The notes under the pieces are model-generated. The model had not been told where the DNA came from. It ran no database searches and worked only from the letters and a program-made list of their open reading frames with translations. From assembly GCA_015152565.1 (NCBI GenBank), contig SUTT01000008.1:1-59621 (forward strand): 59,621 bases of DNA, written 5' to 3'. Below, in pieces: positions 40,872 to 50,326 of the stretch (the first letter of the stretch is position 1; every line of letters starts with the position of its first letter). A program made the position numbers and the translations under genes. The DNA comes from Cyanobacteria bacterium SIG27 (GTDB lineage Bacteria > Cyanobacteriota > Vampirovibrionia > Gastranaerophilales > Gastranaerophilaceae).

Positions 40872-41871
40872 TCAAAACAAGGTTTTTTGCGCTATAGTTA
40901 AAATTAATTGCAGATTGAATATTTGATAAAGTCATGTCTAAAATTCTTTTACCTGCTTCCGTTGTGTTGTATGCATTGTGTGGAGTAATTATTACGTTTG
41001 GCAATTGCAACATTTTTTGAATAAAAAAGAATTTTTTAAGACAAGTGTTTTTAAGTTCAAAATTTTTGCAACATTTTTTCCAATTTTGGCACATATATTC
41101 TTCGCATTCAATTACATCAAGTGCTGCACCTTTGATTTTATTTTCTGCTAGTGCCCAATAAAGCGCTTCAGAGTCAATAATCTCTCCTCGTGCACTGTTT
41201 ATAATAATTGCATTTTTCTTCATTTTTGATATCGCAATTTTGTCGATTAAATTCCTTGTTTTATCATTTAATGGACAATTTATTGAAATAAAATCCGATT
41301 TTTTTAATAATTCATCAAGCTCTACGAAATTATAGGCTCCGTTTTTGTTGATATCATAAGCTAAAACTTCCATTCCAAAACCGTGAGCAATATTTATTAC
41401 TTTTCTTCCAATAGCGCCCACTCCTATTACACCAATAGTTTTAGAATAAAGTTCAATTCCTCTTAAGTTTTCTTGTTCTATTTCGCCAACAAAAATTGCA
41501 TCTCTAGCTTCTATTATTTTTTTAGATAAAGTTAAAAGTAGAGAAAAAGCATATTCAGCAACCGTTGAATTGCCGTAGTTTGGAGTATTAAAAACATTGA
41601 TGTTGCGCTTTTTGCAGTAATTTAAATCAACATTAGAATAGCCGACGCTTCTTAAAAATATAAATTTTAAATTTTTAAATTTAGCCAGTGTTTCTTCATC
41701 CAACTTTGAAAAAACAAATGCGCTAATAGCGTCAGCATCATGGTATTTTTCATCAATATATGTTTTTGAATTTAAACTATTTTTGAAAAAATAAGATTCA
41801 ATGTTAGAGCCAATTTTTTCTAACAAATAATCGAGTTCAAATTTTTTTGTGTCATAAAATAAGATTTTCAT
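40867..41871 (-). CDS. D-isomer-specific 2-hydroxyacid dehydrogenase (D-lactate dehydrogenase-like)
   Basis: 334 residues. NAD-binding GVIGVGAIGRKVINIA (about 142-157); catalytic Arg in INSARGEIIDSEAL, Glu in ALDVIECEEYM and His in VIITPHNAYNTTEAG. It reduces 2-oxoacids such as pyruvate to D-hydroxyacids in fermentation; D-lactate is the likely product given length and motifs, but hydroxyisocaproate- or phenyllactate-type substrates are possible. An inserted Cys-rich stretch (CQNWKKCCKNFELKNTC, about 260-277) between Glu and His motifs is a feature of some members. -10 TATATT (41878-41883) is 6 nt upstream of ATG. Confidence 0.87.
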   Translation of the reverse strand: MKILFYDTKKFELDYLLEKIGSNIESYFFKNSLNSKTYIDEKYHDADAISAFVFSKLDEETLAKFKNLKFIFLRSVGYSNVDLNYCKKRNINVFNTPNYGNSTVAEYAFSLLLTLSKKIIEARDAIFVGEIEQENLRGIELYSKTIGVIGVGAIGRKVINIAHGFGMEVLAYDINKNGAYNFVELDELLKKSDFISINCPLNDKTRNLIDKIAISKMKKNAIIINSARGEIIDSEALYWALAENKIKGAALDVIECEEYMCQNWKKCCKNFELKNTCLKKFFFIQKMLQLPNVIITPHNAYNTTEAGKRILDMTLSNIQSAINFNYSAKNLVLI

Positions 41872-41930
41872 AATTAAAATATAGATTTAATTTATGAAAA
41901 ACTAATTAATATATTGGCTAGATAAAAATA

Positions 41931-43178
41931 TTAATCTTTTTTTGCTAAGAAATTTTCCATTTTTTTATGGTCAAAATCGTTTTCCCAACGAGCAACAACT
42001 GTCGTTGCTACGCAATTGCCGATTAAATTAACCGTAGTTCTTCCCATATCTAAAATTTGGTCAATCCCTAATAACACAGCAACGCCAACCAAAGGAAGTC
42101 CAAAGCTTGCTAAAGTTCCTGTTAAAATAACTAATGAAACTCTTGGTACACCTGCTATACCTTTTGAAGTTAACATTAAAGTTAGCATTATCATTATTTG
42201 TTGTTGTATTGGAATTTCTATTCCTACAACTTGAGCACAAAATAGGGTTGCTAATGTTAAATACATTGTCGTTCCATCAAGGTTAAACGTATAACCCATT
42301 GGCATAACAAAGCTTACAATGCTTTTTGGAACGCCAAATTTTTCCATTAGCTCCATCGCCTTAGGTAGCGCAGCTTCAGATGATGCTGTTGTAAAAGCAA
42401 GCAAGGCTGGGTCTTTTATTGTTTTTAATAAGCCCATAAAAGGAACATTAATGATTCTGCAAGCAACAACCAAAACAATTGCGACAAAAACAATCAATGA
42501 GAAATATGTTATTGCAATAAGTTTTAAATAGCTTACAAGAATTGTGATTCCGTTTTGTCCAATAGTGGCAGACATTGCACCAAAAACTCCTATTGGGGCA
42601 AATTTCATTACATATTCTGTAAATTTAAACATAATATCGCATGTGCTTTGTAAAATATCTAGCACAGGACGAGCTTTTTGACCAACAGCACAAACTGCAA
42701 GTGCAAAAAATATTGCAAAAACAACAATTTGCAACAAATCCCCATTTGCCATTGCAGCTATAACGCTCTCTGGAACGCTATGAACAAGAGTTTGAGCAAA
42801 GTCCATTCCGTTTGGAATGTTTTTCATTGATTCAACAGCGTTCATTGAAACAGAATTAACATCAATATTAAAACCAGCCCCCGGTTTTAAAACGTTTGCC
42901 ATAACAAGCCCTAAAATAAGAGCGATTGTTGTGGCTATTTCAAAATATACAATTGTTTTAAAACCAATTTTGCCAAGGTTTTTAACGTTACCATGTCCTG
43001 CTATTCCCACAACCAATGTTGCAAAAATTAATGGAGCAATAATCATTTTAACCATTCTTAAAAACAAATCGCCTAAAGGCTGCATTTTAACAGCCCAAAC
43101 TGGCGCTAGCCAGCCAAAAAGGATGCCAGCTATCAATGCAATAAAAATATGCAAGGTTAGTCTTTTAGAATTTTTCAA
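41931..43178 (-). CDS. dicarboxylate/amino acid:cation symporter (DAACS family)
   Basis: 415 residues from TTG 43178, preceded by TTGGAGTAAAAT. Eight-helix glutamate-transporter fold: AGILFGWLAPVW near the start, MVKMIIAPLIFATLVVGIAG, the re-entrant loop AFTTASSEAALPKAMELMEK, MGYTFNLDGTTMYLTLATLF and the second hairpin TSKGIAGVPRVSLVIL. It couples Na+ or H+ to uptake of glutamate, aspartate or C4-dicarboxylates. It lies 18 nt after glyS and is probably co-transcribed with it. Confidence 0.92.
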   Translation of the reverse strand: MKNSKRLTLHIFIALIAGILFGWLAPVWAVKMQPLGDLFLRMVKMIIAPLIFATLVVGIAGHGNVKNLGKIGFKTIVYFEIATTIALILGLVMANVLKPGAGFNIDVNSVSMNAVESMKNIPNGMDFAQTLVHSVPESVIAAMANGDLLQIVVFAIFFALAVCAVGQKARPVLDILQSTCDIMFKFTEYVMKFAPIGVFGAMSATIGQNGITILVSYLKLIAITYFSLIVFVAIVLVVACRIINVPFMGLLKTIKDPALLAFTTASSEAALPKAMELMEKFGVPKSIVSFVMPMGYTFNLDGTTMYLTLATLFCAQVVGIEIPIQQQIMIMLTLMLTSKGIAGVPRVSLVILTGTLASFGLPLVGVAVLLGIDQILDMGRTTVNLIGNCVATTVVARWENDFDHKKMENFLAKKD

Positions 43179-43196
43179 ATTTTACTCCAAAAGAAA

Positions 43197-45254
43197 TTAT
43201 AGCTTTTCAAAATCACAAACAACGCTGAATTTTTCTTTCAATTTATTTAAAAGGGCAATTCTGTTGTTTTTGATTTTTTCATCTTTATCCATAACAAGAA
43301 CTTTTTCAAAAAAGTCTACTGTTGGTTGAATTAATTGTTTAAGAGATAGAATGTATAGTTCTAAATCATCCGCTTTTTGATTGTGTTCAACAAGCGCTTG
43401 ATATAGATTCTTTTCTTCATCTAAAACAAACAATAAACTATCAACAGTGTTAAAGCTGTTGTCTTTTAAAATTCTTGAAACTCTTGTTGCGTTTTCTTTA
43501 ATTGCTTCAAAGTCAGAGCTTGTTTGATGTTTGATTAAAATTTCTGCTCGTTTAATAAAACTTGCAAGATTTTCTAATGGATTGAAGCAAGTAATTGCGC
43601 TAAAGATATTATTTGGAATTTCTTTTTCATACATAAATAATAATCTTTGAATGAAAAATTCTTTGATATCATCTAATAGTTCATCTTTAACAGGAATTGA
43701 AAATTCTTTTGATAAAACATAAATTGAATATTTGATTAATTCTTCTAAATTAATATCTAGTTTATTTTCAATTACTGTTCTTAAAATACCAATCGCAGCA
43801 CGTCTAGCGCCGAGTGGATCGTTTGAACCTGTTGGACGTTTTTTCTTGTTTGTCCCTTGGGTTGAGATGAAAAGTGCGCAAATTGTATCAATTTTATCTG
43901 CAATTGACACGATTTGTCCTTCAATTGCGCTTGCAAGTTCACCATTTCCGCCAAGAGGGAAATAGTGTTCCGCTATAGCATTTGCTACGTTTTCTTTTTC
44001 TTTATCAACTAAAGCATAGTCTTCGCCGATAAAGCCTTGAAGTTCCGTAAACTCAAAAACAAGCTTTGTTGAAAGGTCACATTTTGATAGTTTTGCAGCT
44101 CTTAGGATGTCTGTTTTATCTTGAATATTTAAGCTATCGGCGATTTTAGATGATAAATCAATTAATCTTTGAGTTTTATCAAATAATGTTCCTAAACCTT
44201 TTTGGAAAGTCATTCCTTTAAGGTTTTCAAGTTTATCGATTAATTTTGTTTTTGTATCTTCTTGATAGAAGAAAACACCATCTTCAAGACGAGCGCAAAT
44301 TACCCTTTGATTACCTGCTTTAATGTTAGAAAATTCATTTCCAACATAATTTGCCATAGTAATAAAGTGGTTTGATAGTTTACCATCTATTGTCCAAAGA
44401 GGGAAGTATCTTTGATGTTGAGTCATAACAGTTGTTGTTACGATTGATGGAATTTGAAGATATTTTTTATTAAAATCACATAAAACAGGTACTGGCCATT
44501 CGTTTATGAAAGTTACTTCTTCTAATAGTTCTTCCATATTGTCAAATTTAATTGTTAAATTGTTTTGCATTGCGCATTTTTTAGCTAATTCAACAATTAA
44601 AGCTTTTCTTTCTTCTTGATTTACAATTACATTTGCTGTTTTTAAAAGCTCAATATAATTTTTTGGTTCATCAATTTTAACAACTTTATTTGTTGAATAT
44701 CTATGACCAATTGTTGTGTTTGTTGCTGTTTTTTCTAAGATTTTTAAATCAACAATTTCATTACCTAAAAGTGCAACAACATTTTCAATTGGGCGAGAGA
44801 ATTTTTCGCTATTGTATGCCCAACGCATAAAATGTGCGCCTTGAAGTTTTAAAATTAAGCTTTCAATATTTTGTTTTAAAATATCAACTGTCGAGTTGCC
44901 TTTAATTTCGATTTTAGCCCAGATATAGTTATCTTTTTCATATAAATCAGATAACTCAACATTATTTTTCTTTGCAAAGCCAACAGCAGCAGGTGAAAAC
45001 TCTCCGCTTTCGGTTTTTGCAATGTTTAAAATTGGACCTTTAACATCTTTTGAAACTGTTTCTTGGCAAAGTGCTAAATCGTTCACCAAAACAGCTAAAC
45101 GTCTTGGAGTAGCATAAACGTTAATTTTGCCGTATGCTAAACCGTTTTCTTTGAATAATTTCTCAAAAGAGCTTTCTAATTGTGCAATTGCACTTGGAAT
45201 AAACTTATATGGTAGCTCTTGAACCAATACTTCTAATAAAAAATCTTTTCTCAT
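43197..45254 (-). CDS. glyS: glycine--tRNA ligase beta subunit
   Basis: 685 residues, normal size. MRKDFLLEVLVQELPYKFIP at the N-terminus is the GlyS opening; VTTVMTQHQRYFPLW, the HD-like FLRGG-equivalent AIAEHYFPLGGNGELASAIE, and the RPTGSNDPLGARRAAIGILR segment (about 480-500) are family signatures. The beta subunit supplies the tRNA-binding part of the alpha2beta2 enzyme. The alpha gene glyQ, usually immediately upstream, is absent: the upstream neighbour is a divergent membrane-protein gene. Confidence 0.95.
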   Translation of the reverse strand: MRKDFLLEVLVQELPYKFIPSAIAQLESSFEKLFKENGLAYGKINVYATPRRLAVLVNDLALCQETVSKDVKGPILNIAKTESGEFSPAAVGFAKKNNVELSDLYEKDNYIWAKIEIKGNSTVDILKQNIESLILKLQGAHFMRWAYNSEKFSRPIENVVALLGNEIVDLKILEKTATNTTIGHRYSTNKVVKIDEPKNYIELLKTANVIVNQEERKALIVELAKKCAMQNNLTIKFDNMEELLEEVTFINEWPVPVLCDFNKKYLQIPSIVTTTVMTQHQRYFPLWTIDGKLSNHFITMANYVGNEFSNIKAGNQRVICARLEDGVFFYQEDTKTKLIDKLENLKGMTFQKGLGTLFDKTQRLIDLSSKIADSLNIQDKTDILRAAKLSKCDLSTKLVFEFTELQGFIGEDYALVDKEKENVANAIAEHYFPLGGNGELASAIEGQIVSIADKIDTICALFISTQGTNKKKRPTGSNDPLGARRAAIGILRTVIENKLDINLEELIKYSIYVLSKEFSIPVKDELLDDIKEFFIQRLLFMYEKEIPNNIFSAITCFNPLENLASFIKRAEILIKHQTSSDFEAIKENATRVSRILKDNSFNTVDSLLFVLDEEKNLYQALVEHNQKADDLELYILSLKQLIQPTVDFFEKVLVMDKDEKIKNNRIALLNKLKEKFSVVCDFEKL

Positions 45255-45402
45255 AATACCTTGATTATATTACAAAAATTCTAAATTAAAGAAATTTTTA
45301 TTAAGAAAACGCAACAAATATCAAAAAAATTGCATTAATTTTTTGATAATCATGTATTTATGTGTCAAATTATAATGTAAGAGTTATTGGTTCAGTTTGG
45401 AA

Positions 45403-46995
45403 ATGCAAAATTTAGATATTATAGAAATTAATGATGAACAAGCCTATAACGCCAAGTTATTAGCCAGTGTTATGAGTAGCCCTCAAATCAGAAAAAGAAG
45501 CATGATAGATATGCTCGGGATTACTTGTGCTATAAATTATTTGCATGCCAAAAGAATAAGAGTTGATAACAAAAAAAGTGTTTATAAAATTCCATTATTA
45601 TTTGAAGAGTTTAAAATATCCGATGTATATTACGGAAATTATCGAATAGATATTATTACTCTTTTTAAAGAAAAAACGGTTAAAATTCCAAAAGTCCATG
45701 TTGAAATGGATATTTTGCCTCATTTTTATTTTGTTGTGCAAATTGGTGCAAAAATAAAAGAAGCAAAAATGATTGGCTTTATTGAAGCTAAAAAAGTGGC
45801 AAAATGCTCTTGTGATTCTAAGTTTTATTATCCTACATTGGATATGATTTTTGGAATAGATAGGTTTATGACATTAACAAAACAATCTGTTCCAACTAAA
45901 ACTCTTCTTGGAAAGCATGTTGATTGCATGGGCTTATTTTTAAAGTTTATTGATAATGACTTATCTTCTGTATATAAAAGACAACTAATTCAACATTTAA
46001 TGAATTGTGATTCTTGCAGAAGTCGTTTTATTGACACAATGGACTTTGAACGCCTAGCTGGAAATATTCGTTTTTATCCTGAATTGATGAGAAAATACGA
46101 AACTAAAACAAAAGGCGAAGATATTGCAATAGAATACGATAAGCAAGCTCGTTTTGAAAGCTTTGAAGAAAGCTTAAATAATGCAACGATTGTTCAAGCG
46201 CCAGAGCAAAAAGAAACTTTTATTAATATTGACAAGCCAAAAGAAGAACAAATTGAAGAAGAGAAAAAGCCTAAAATTGTTCAAATGTTTGACATTTTAG
46301 AAACTAAACAAACAAGAAAAAATGTTATTGATGTAATTTTTGATGAAATTCCAAAAATCGAACTGCCTCAAATTAAAACGATTGCGAATGCTAAAAATAA
46401 ACGTGCTTTTATGATTGCGATTGCAATGTTTTTTGTTTTGGGAAGTTTTGCTCTAATTTCAATCAAAGGAGCACCCGATATAGAGGAAAACCCTGATAAA
46501 GACTTGGCTGCTTTTGAAGAATTTGATGAAGAGTATAGTGTTGAAGATTACAATAACAATTCATCTGATGGTTTTGCAAAATTAATTTCTAAAGACGGTT
46601 CTATTGATGATTTTACAATTAAACAACCAATTTCAACCAAACCAACGTATAGTCCAACTATAACTAAAATATCTTGGGAAGCACCGGAAAGCTTGGTTAA
46701 AAAGGCAAATTATACTAAATTTTTGCAGCTTATAGGAAAAAATGTTAAATTAAATCTTCAAAATGATTTATTACTTGTTAACGATATTCCTGTTAATAAA
46801 ATAGCCAAGGTTGACATCAATATTGCTTCAAACGGAAATGTAAATTCAATTAAAATGTCGGCTTCATCCGGCAGCCCATCAATTGATGCTTCAATTAAAA
46901 AAATTGTAACTGAAACTTTTTCATATATGAAACCGCCAAGCCATGGAATTATATCTAAATCAGTTGATATCACTTTAACTGTTGAACTAAATTAA
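45403..46995 (+). CDS. membrane protein with anti-sigma-type zinc motif and TonB-like C-terminus
   Basis: About 530 residues from ATG 45403 (MQNLDIIEINDEQAYNAKLL); a TTG 6 nt earlier is possible. The N-terminal about 150 residues are soluble and unrecognised. Near residue 197, QHLMNCDSCRSRF fits H-x3-C-x2-C, the zinc motif of zf-HC2/ZAS anti-sigma factors. A charged linker leads to one membrane helix (about 335-356, FMIAIAMFFVLGSFALISI). The last 100 residues, with VDINIASNGNVNSIKMSASS and DASIKKIVTETFSYMKPP, resemble the TonB C-terminal fold. It might energise or sense outer-membrane receptors such as the BtuB-like one, but ExbB/ExbD are not seen. The domain order is unusual. Confidence 0.6.
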   Translation: MQNLDIIEINDEQAYNAKLLASVMSSPQIRKRSMIDMLGITCAINYLHAKRIRVDNKKSVYKIPLLFEEFKISDVYYGNYRIDIITLFKEKTVKIPKVHVEMDILPHFYFVVQIGAKIKEAKMIGFIEAKKVAKCSCDSKFYYPTLDMIFGIDRFMTLTKQSVPTKTLLGKHVDCMGLFLKFIDNDLSSVYKRQLIQHLMNCDSCRSRFIDTMDFERLAGNIRFYPELMRKYETKTKGEDIAIEYDKQARFESFEESLNNATIVQAPEQKETFINIDKPKEEQIEEEKKPKIVQMFDILETKQTRKNVIDVIFDEIPKIELPQIKTIANAKNKRAFMIAIAMFFVLGSFALISIKGAPDIEENPDKDLAAFEEFDEEYSVEDYNNNSSDGFAKLISKDGSIDDFTIKQPISTKPTYSPTITKISWEAPESLVKKANYTKFLQLIGKNVKLNLQNDLLLVNDIPVNKIAKVDINIASNGNVNSIKMSASSGSPSIDASIKKIVTETFSYMKPPSHGIISKSVDITLTVELN

Positions 46996-47063
46996 GATTA
47001 TTATTGAATTTGGCTATTAAACTTTTTTGTACTATAATTATCTAGAACAAAAAAGGATATTTA

Positions 47064-47804
47064 ATGAGCTCAACTATAGCGTTTATTGGTAAATCAGGTA
47101 GTGGAAAAACAACTTTAACACGTGCTTTTGTAAAACTCTTGAAAAAGAAGTTTGCGAACAGTTCAATTCTAGTTGTAGATAACGACTTGACGCTTGAATT
47201 ATCGGATAGTTTTGGAATTAAAACCAGAAATACAATCTACGGTGTTAAATCAGGAAAACATGAATATAATACAGGTATTCCTGATGGAATGACTAAACAA
47301 GAATTTATCGAATGGGCATTAGAAGATATTATTGTAGAAATAGATGAAAATATTGATATGGTTGCTTCTTGGTTTGTTACCCCTAAAGATTGCACTTGTT
47401 TAAGTACGAAACTAATGAGAGATACTTTATCAAAATTTATTTCTAGATATGATTTTGTAGTCTTTGATTGTGAGTATGATTTAAAATACTTAAATCTTTT
47501 AACTGATTACAAAATTGACCAAGCTGTTATTGTTTCAAAATGCAATAAAAATGACATTGCACTTGCTGCTAAAATCTCCGAATCTTCAAGAAAATACGTT
47601 TGGGATGGGCAAATGGGCGTAGTGTTAAATAAAATTGAAAAAAATAAATTGCATGAAGCTGCTGAAATTTTAAACAGCTTTGAGCTTAATTTGCTTGGAT
47701 ATTTTGAAAAATATGAAAATATAGACGAAGAAGAAATAATAAATATTCTTGAACTTATTTATTCAAGATTAAATTTGGTGCAAAAACAAGGATTTGAAGA
47801 CTAA
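47064..47804 (+). CDS. CooC/MinD-like P-loop ATPase
   Basis: 246 residues. Deviant Walker A IAFIGKSGSGKTTLTRAFVK (about 5-20), then SSILVVDNDLTLELSDSFGI (switch I/A' region) and YDFVVFDCEYDLKYLNLL as Walker B. This is the SIMIBI CooC-type group that inserts nickel or other metals into enzymes such as CO dehydrogenase, though no client gene is nearby. Two Cys lie in PKDCTCLSTK (CxC, about 113-115), where CooC proteins carry a CxC metal-binding pair. It overlaps folD by 1 nt. RBS AAAAAAGGATATTTA. Confidence 0.8.
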   Translation: MSSTIAFIGKSGSGKTTLTRAFVKLLKKKFANSSILVVDNDLTLELSDSFGIKTRNTIYGVKSGKHEYNTGIPDGMTKQEFIEWALEDIIVEIDENIDMVASWFVTPKDCTCLSTKLMRDTLSKFISRYDFVVFDCEYDLKYLNLLTDYKIDQAVIVSKCNKNDIALAAKISESSRKYVWDGQMGVVLNKIEKNKLHEAAEILNSFELNLLGYFEKYENIDEEEIINILELIYSRLNLVQKQGFED

Positions 47805-48652
47805 TGACAGTTATAATTGATGGAAAAGCGTGTGCTAAAAAAGTTATAGAAGAATTAAGAAAAAAGACTAAAAACCTTGATAAAAAGCCCAGTTTAGCTG
47901 TGATTTTAGCAAATAATGATCCGTCAAGTAGAATATATGTTGCCTCAAAGGAGCGTCAATGCCTTGATTTAGGGTTTAATTCCTGTGTATATCGTTTTGA
48001 TGAAAACATCAAACAACAAGATTTAATTAAATTAATCCACGAACTAAATGAAAATGATGATGTAAACGGCATTTTGGTGCAGTTGCCATTGTATAAACAT
48101 CTTAATGAACAAGAAATAATTGAGTTGATTAATCCCAAAAAAGATGTTGATGGTTTTCATCCGATTAATGTTGGTAAACTAAACTGCAATTTGGAACCTT
48201 GGGCAATTTGCTGCACTCCAAAAGGGATAATCAAACTTTTAAAAGAGTATAATATAAATCTTGTTGGTAAAAATGTCGTAGTTATCGGGCGTTCAAATAT
48301 TGTAGGCAAACCTACAGCGACGCTTTTAACAAATGAAAATGCTACTGTTACTTTGGCGCATTCAAAAACAAAAGATTTAAAAGAAATCACAAAAAATGCC
48401 GATATTATTATAAGCGCAACAGGTAAAGCAAAATTAATTAAAGCAAATATGGTTAAAAAGGATGCTATTGTGATTGATGTTGGTATTTCAAAACAAATAA
48501 GCGGAAAGCTTGTTGGTGATGTTGACTTTGAAAATGTTAAGAATGTCGCAAGTTATATCACCCCTGTTCCTGGTGGGGTTGGACCAATGACAATTGCATG
48601 TCTAATGGAAAATACTTACGAATTATTTAAACTTCAAAATCAAAAGGCGTAA
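47804..48652 (+). CDS. folD: bifunctional methylenetetrahydrofolate dehydrogenase/cyclohydrolase
   Basis: 282 residues. RIYVASKERQCLDLG carries the catalytic Lys region; GILVQLPLYKHLNEQEII, NPKKDVDGFHPINVG, VVVIGRSNIVGKPTATLL (NADP loop) and ITPVPGGVGPMTIACLMENT are all family hallmarks. It interconverts methylene-, methenyl- and formyl-THF for one-carbon supply. Co-transcribed with the CooC-like gene before it and alr after it; the solitary gcvH downstream also belongs to one-carbon metabolism. Confidence 0.96.
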   Translation: MTVIIDGKACAKKVIEELRKKTKNLDKKPSLAVILANNDPSSRIYVASKERQCLDLGFNSCVYRFDENIKQQDLIKLIHELNENDDVNGILVQLPLYKHLNEQEIIELINPKKDVDGFHPINVGKLNCNLEPWAICCTPKGIIKLLKEYNINLVGKNVVVIGRSNIVGKPTATLLTNENATVTLAHSKTKDLKEITKNADIIISATGKAKLIKANMVKKDAIVIDVGISKQISGKLVGDVDFENVKNVASYITPVPGGVGPMTIACLMENTYELFKLQNQKA

Positions 48653-48655
48653 ACT

Positions 48656-49795
48656 ATGCAAAATTATAGAGGCACATTTATCAATAAAAACCGTGACGCT
48701 TGGGTTGAGATTAATTTAGCAAATCTTGAACATAATGTTTTAGTTATTAAAGATTTTTTGGCTAAAAATTGTTCTAAAATGCCTGAAATTTTTGCTGTTA
48801 TAAAAGCAGATGGCTATGGACATGGGTCTTTGATGTGTGCGCCTGTTTTAGATGCATGCGGAGTTAATTATTTTGGTGTTGCAAGCATTGATGAAGGAAT
48901 TGAACTAAGAGAACATAAAATAACAAAACCAATTCTTGTTCTTGGCGCAAGTCCTTTGTGGGCAATGGAAAACGCTATTAAATATGATATTAACGTTTCA
49001 ATTTTTAACGATGAGCATATCGAAATGGCTACTCAGCTATTTGAGCGTTTAGGGAAAAAATTAAAAGCTCATATTAAGCTTGATACCGGAATGAATAGAA
49101 TTGGGATAAATAAAAAAGAAGCGTCTTCTTTTATTAAAAAAGTCTTAAATTGTAATGCAATTGAATTAAATGGAATTTTTACTCATTTTGCTGATGCAGA
49201 AAATGAAACACTTTTTGAAAAACAAATAAAAGAATTTCAAGAAATAATTGAACCATATAAAAATTCAAATATTAAAATTCATTGTCTTAATTCTCCTGCA
49301 ATGTTTTCATATCCTCAATTTAGCTATGATATGGTTAGAATGGGGATAATTATGTGGGGTTTAACTCCATATTCAAAAGAAAATTTAAATATGCCAAAAG
49401 TTCTCCCTGTAATGGGGTTAAAAGCTCGAATTACCAATATCCATATTTTAAAAGAGGGCGAAGGAATTAGCTATGGGCATACTTATATTGCCAAAAAAGA
49501 TACCAAGGTTGCCACAATTCCAATAGGCTATGCTGATGGTGTTGCAAGAAGTTTATCAGGAAAAATTAGCGCTATTTTAAATGGAGCTGAAATCAAACAA
49601 ATTGGCAGAATTACTATGGATCAAATCATGTTTGATGTTTCAAATGTTGATTGTTCAACGGGTGATGTTATAACTTTGCTTGGCAAGGAAAATAAAATCG
49701 ACAATATTGACTCTTGGGCGCAAAAGCTTGATACGATAAATTATGAATTAACTTGTAGATTAAAAATGAGATTGCCAAGGATTTATGTAAGATAA
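48656..49795 (+). CDS. alr: alanine racemase
   Basis: 379 residues. The PLP Lys is in IFAVIKADGYGHGSLM (about residue 50), and the second catalytic base Tyr in GEGISYGHTYIAK (about 275). Others: TGMNRIGINKKEA and VRMGIIMWGLTPYSKEN. It makes D-alanine for peptidoglycan in the cytoplasm, matching the PBP and carboxypeptidase genes elsewhere in the window. RBS AAAAGGCGTAAACT, 3 nt after folD. Confidence 0.96.
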   Translation: MQNYRGTFINKNRDAWVEINLANLEHNVLVIKDFLAKNCSKMPEIFAVIKADGYGHGSLMCAPVLDACGVNYFGVASIDEGIELREHKITKPILVLGASPLWAMENAIKYDINVSIFNDEHIEMATQLFERLGKKLKAHIKLDTGMNRIGINKKEASSFIKKVLNCNAIELNGIFTHFADAENETLFEKQIKEFQEIIEPYKNSNIKIHCLNSPAMFSYPQFSYDMVRMGIIMWGLTPYSKENLNMPKVLPVMGLKARITNIHILKEGEGISYGHTYIAKKDTKVATIPIGYADGVARSLSGKISAILNGAEIKQIGRITMDQIMFDVSNVDCSTGDVITLLGKENKIDNIDSWAQKLDTINYELTCRLKMRLPRIYVR

Positions 49796-49925
49796 AATTA
49801 CTTCATTTTGGTAGCAAAACTTAACAATAGTTATCAAAGAATTGGCATGAAACTTTATATTATGGTAATAAATAGAGTATATTATAGTAGCTATTTATGA
49901 AAATAACAAAACAGGAGATATAAAA

Positions 49926-50303
49926 GTGACTATGCCAGAAGGAATACTATGTTCTAGAACCCATGAATGGGTGGCAGAATTAGATGATATAGTAACAATT
50001 GGCTTGACCGATTGGGCGGTCAAACAAATGGGCGATATTGTTTTTGTTGAGTTACCTGAAGTCGGTTTGAACTTTTCAAAAGATGAAGCTTTTGCAACGA
50101 TAGAATCTGTTAAAGCTGCAAGTGAGCTATATATACCAGTATCAGGTGAAATAGTTGAAATAAACGAAGAGTTGATAAATTCTCCTGAATTAATCAACGA
50201 AGATTCTTTTGAGGCTTGGCTTGTAAAAGTTAAACCTTATGATTTTCAATATGATTCTCAAAGTTTATTAGATTATAATGATTATATAGACGAGCTTAGC
50301 TAA
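49926..50303 (+). CDS. gcvH: glycine cleavage system H protein
   Basis: 125 residues starting at GTG 49926, with AGGAGATATAAAA upstream. The lipoyl-Lys site is TIESVKAASELYIPVSGEIV (Lys about 62), the strongly conserved H-protein hairpin; the start reads CSRTHEWVAELDDIVTIGLT. It carries the aminomethyl group between P, T and L proteins. No gcvP or gcvT is nearby, so it is a solitary H protein, which in some bacteria serves lipoate transfer. A hairpin follows. Confidence 0.95.
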   Translation: MTMPEGILCSRTHEWVAELDDIVTIGLTDWAVKQMGDIVFVELPEVGLNFSKDEAFATIESVKAASELYIPVSGEIVEINEELINSPELINEDSFEAWLVKVKPYDFQYDSQSLLDYNDYIDELS

Positions 50304-50326
50304 ATTATACAAAAGCATAATGTAAT

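Noticed and set aside
42817-43329. A 170-codon plus-strand reading frame opposite the symporter and glyS genes
   Set aside because: It is antisense to two clearly functional genes, has no protein features and no ribosome binding site.
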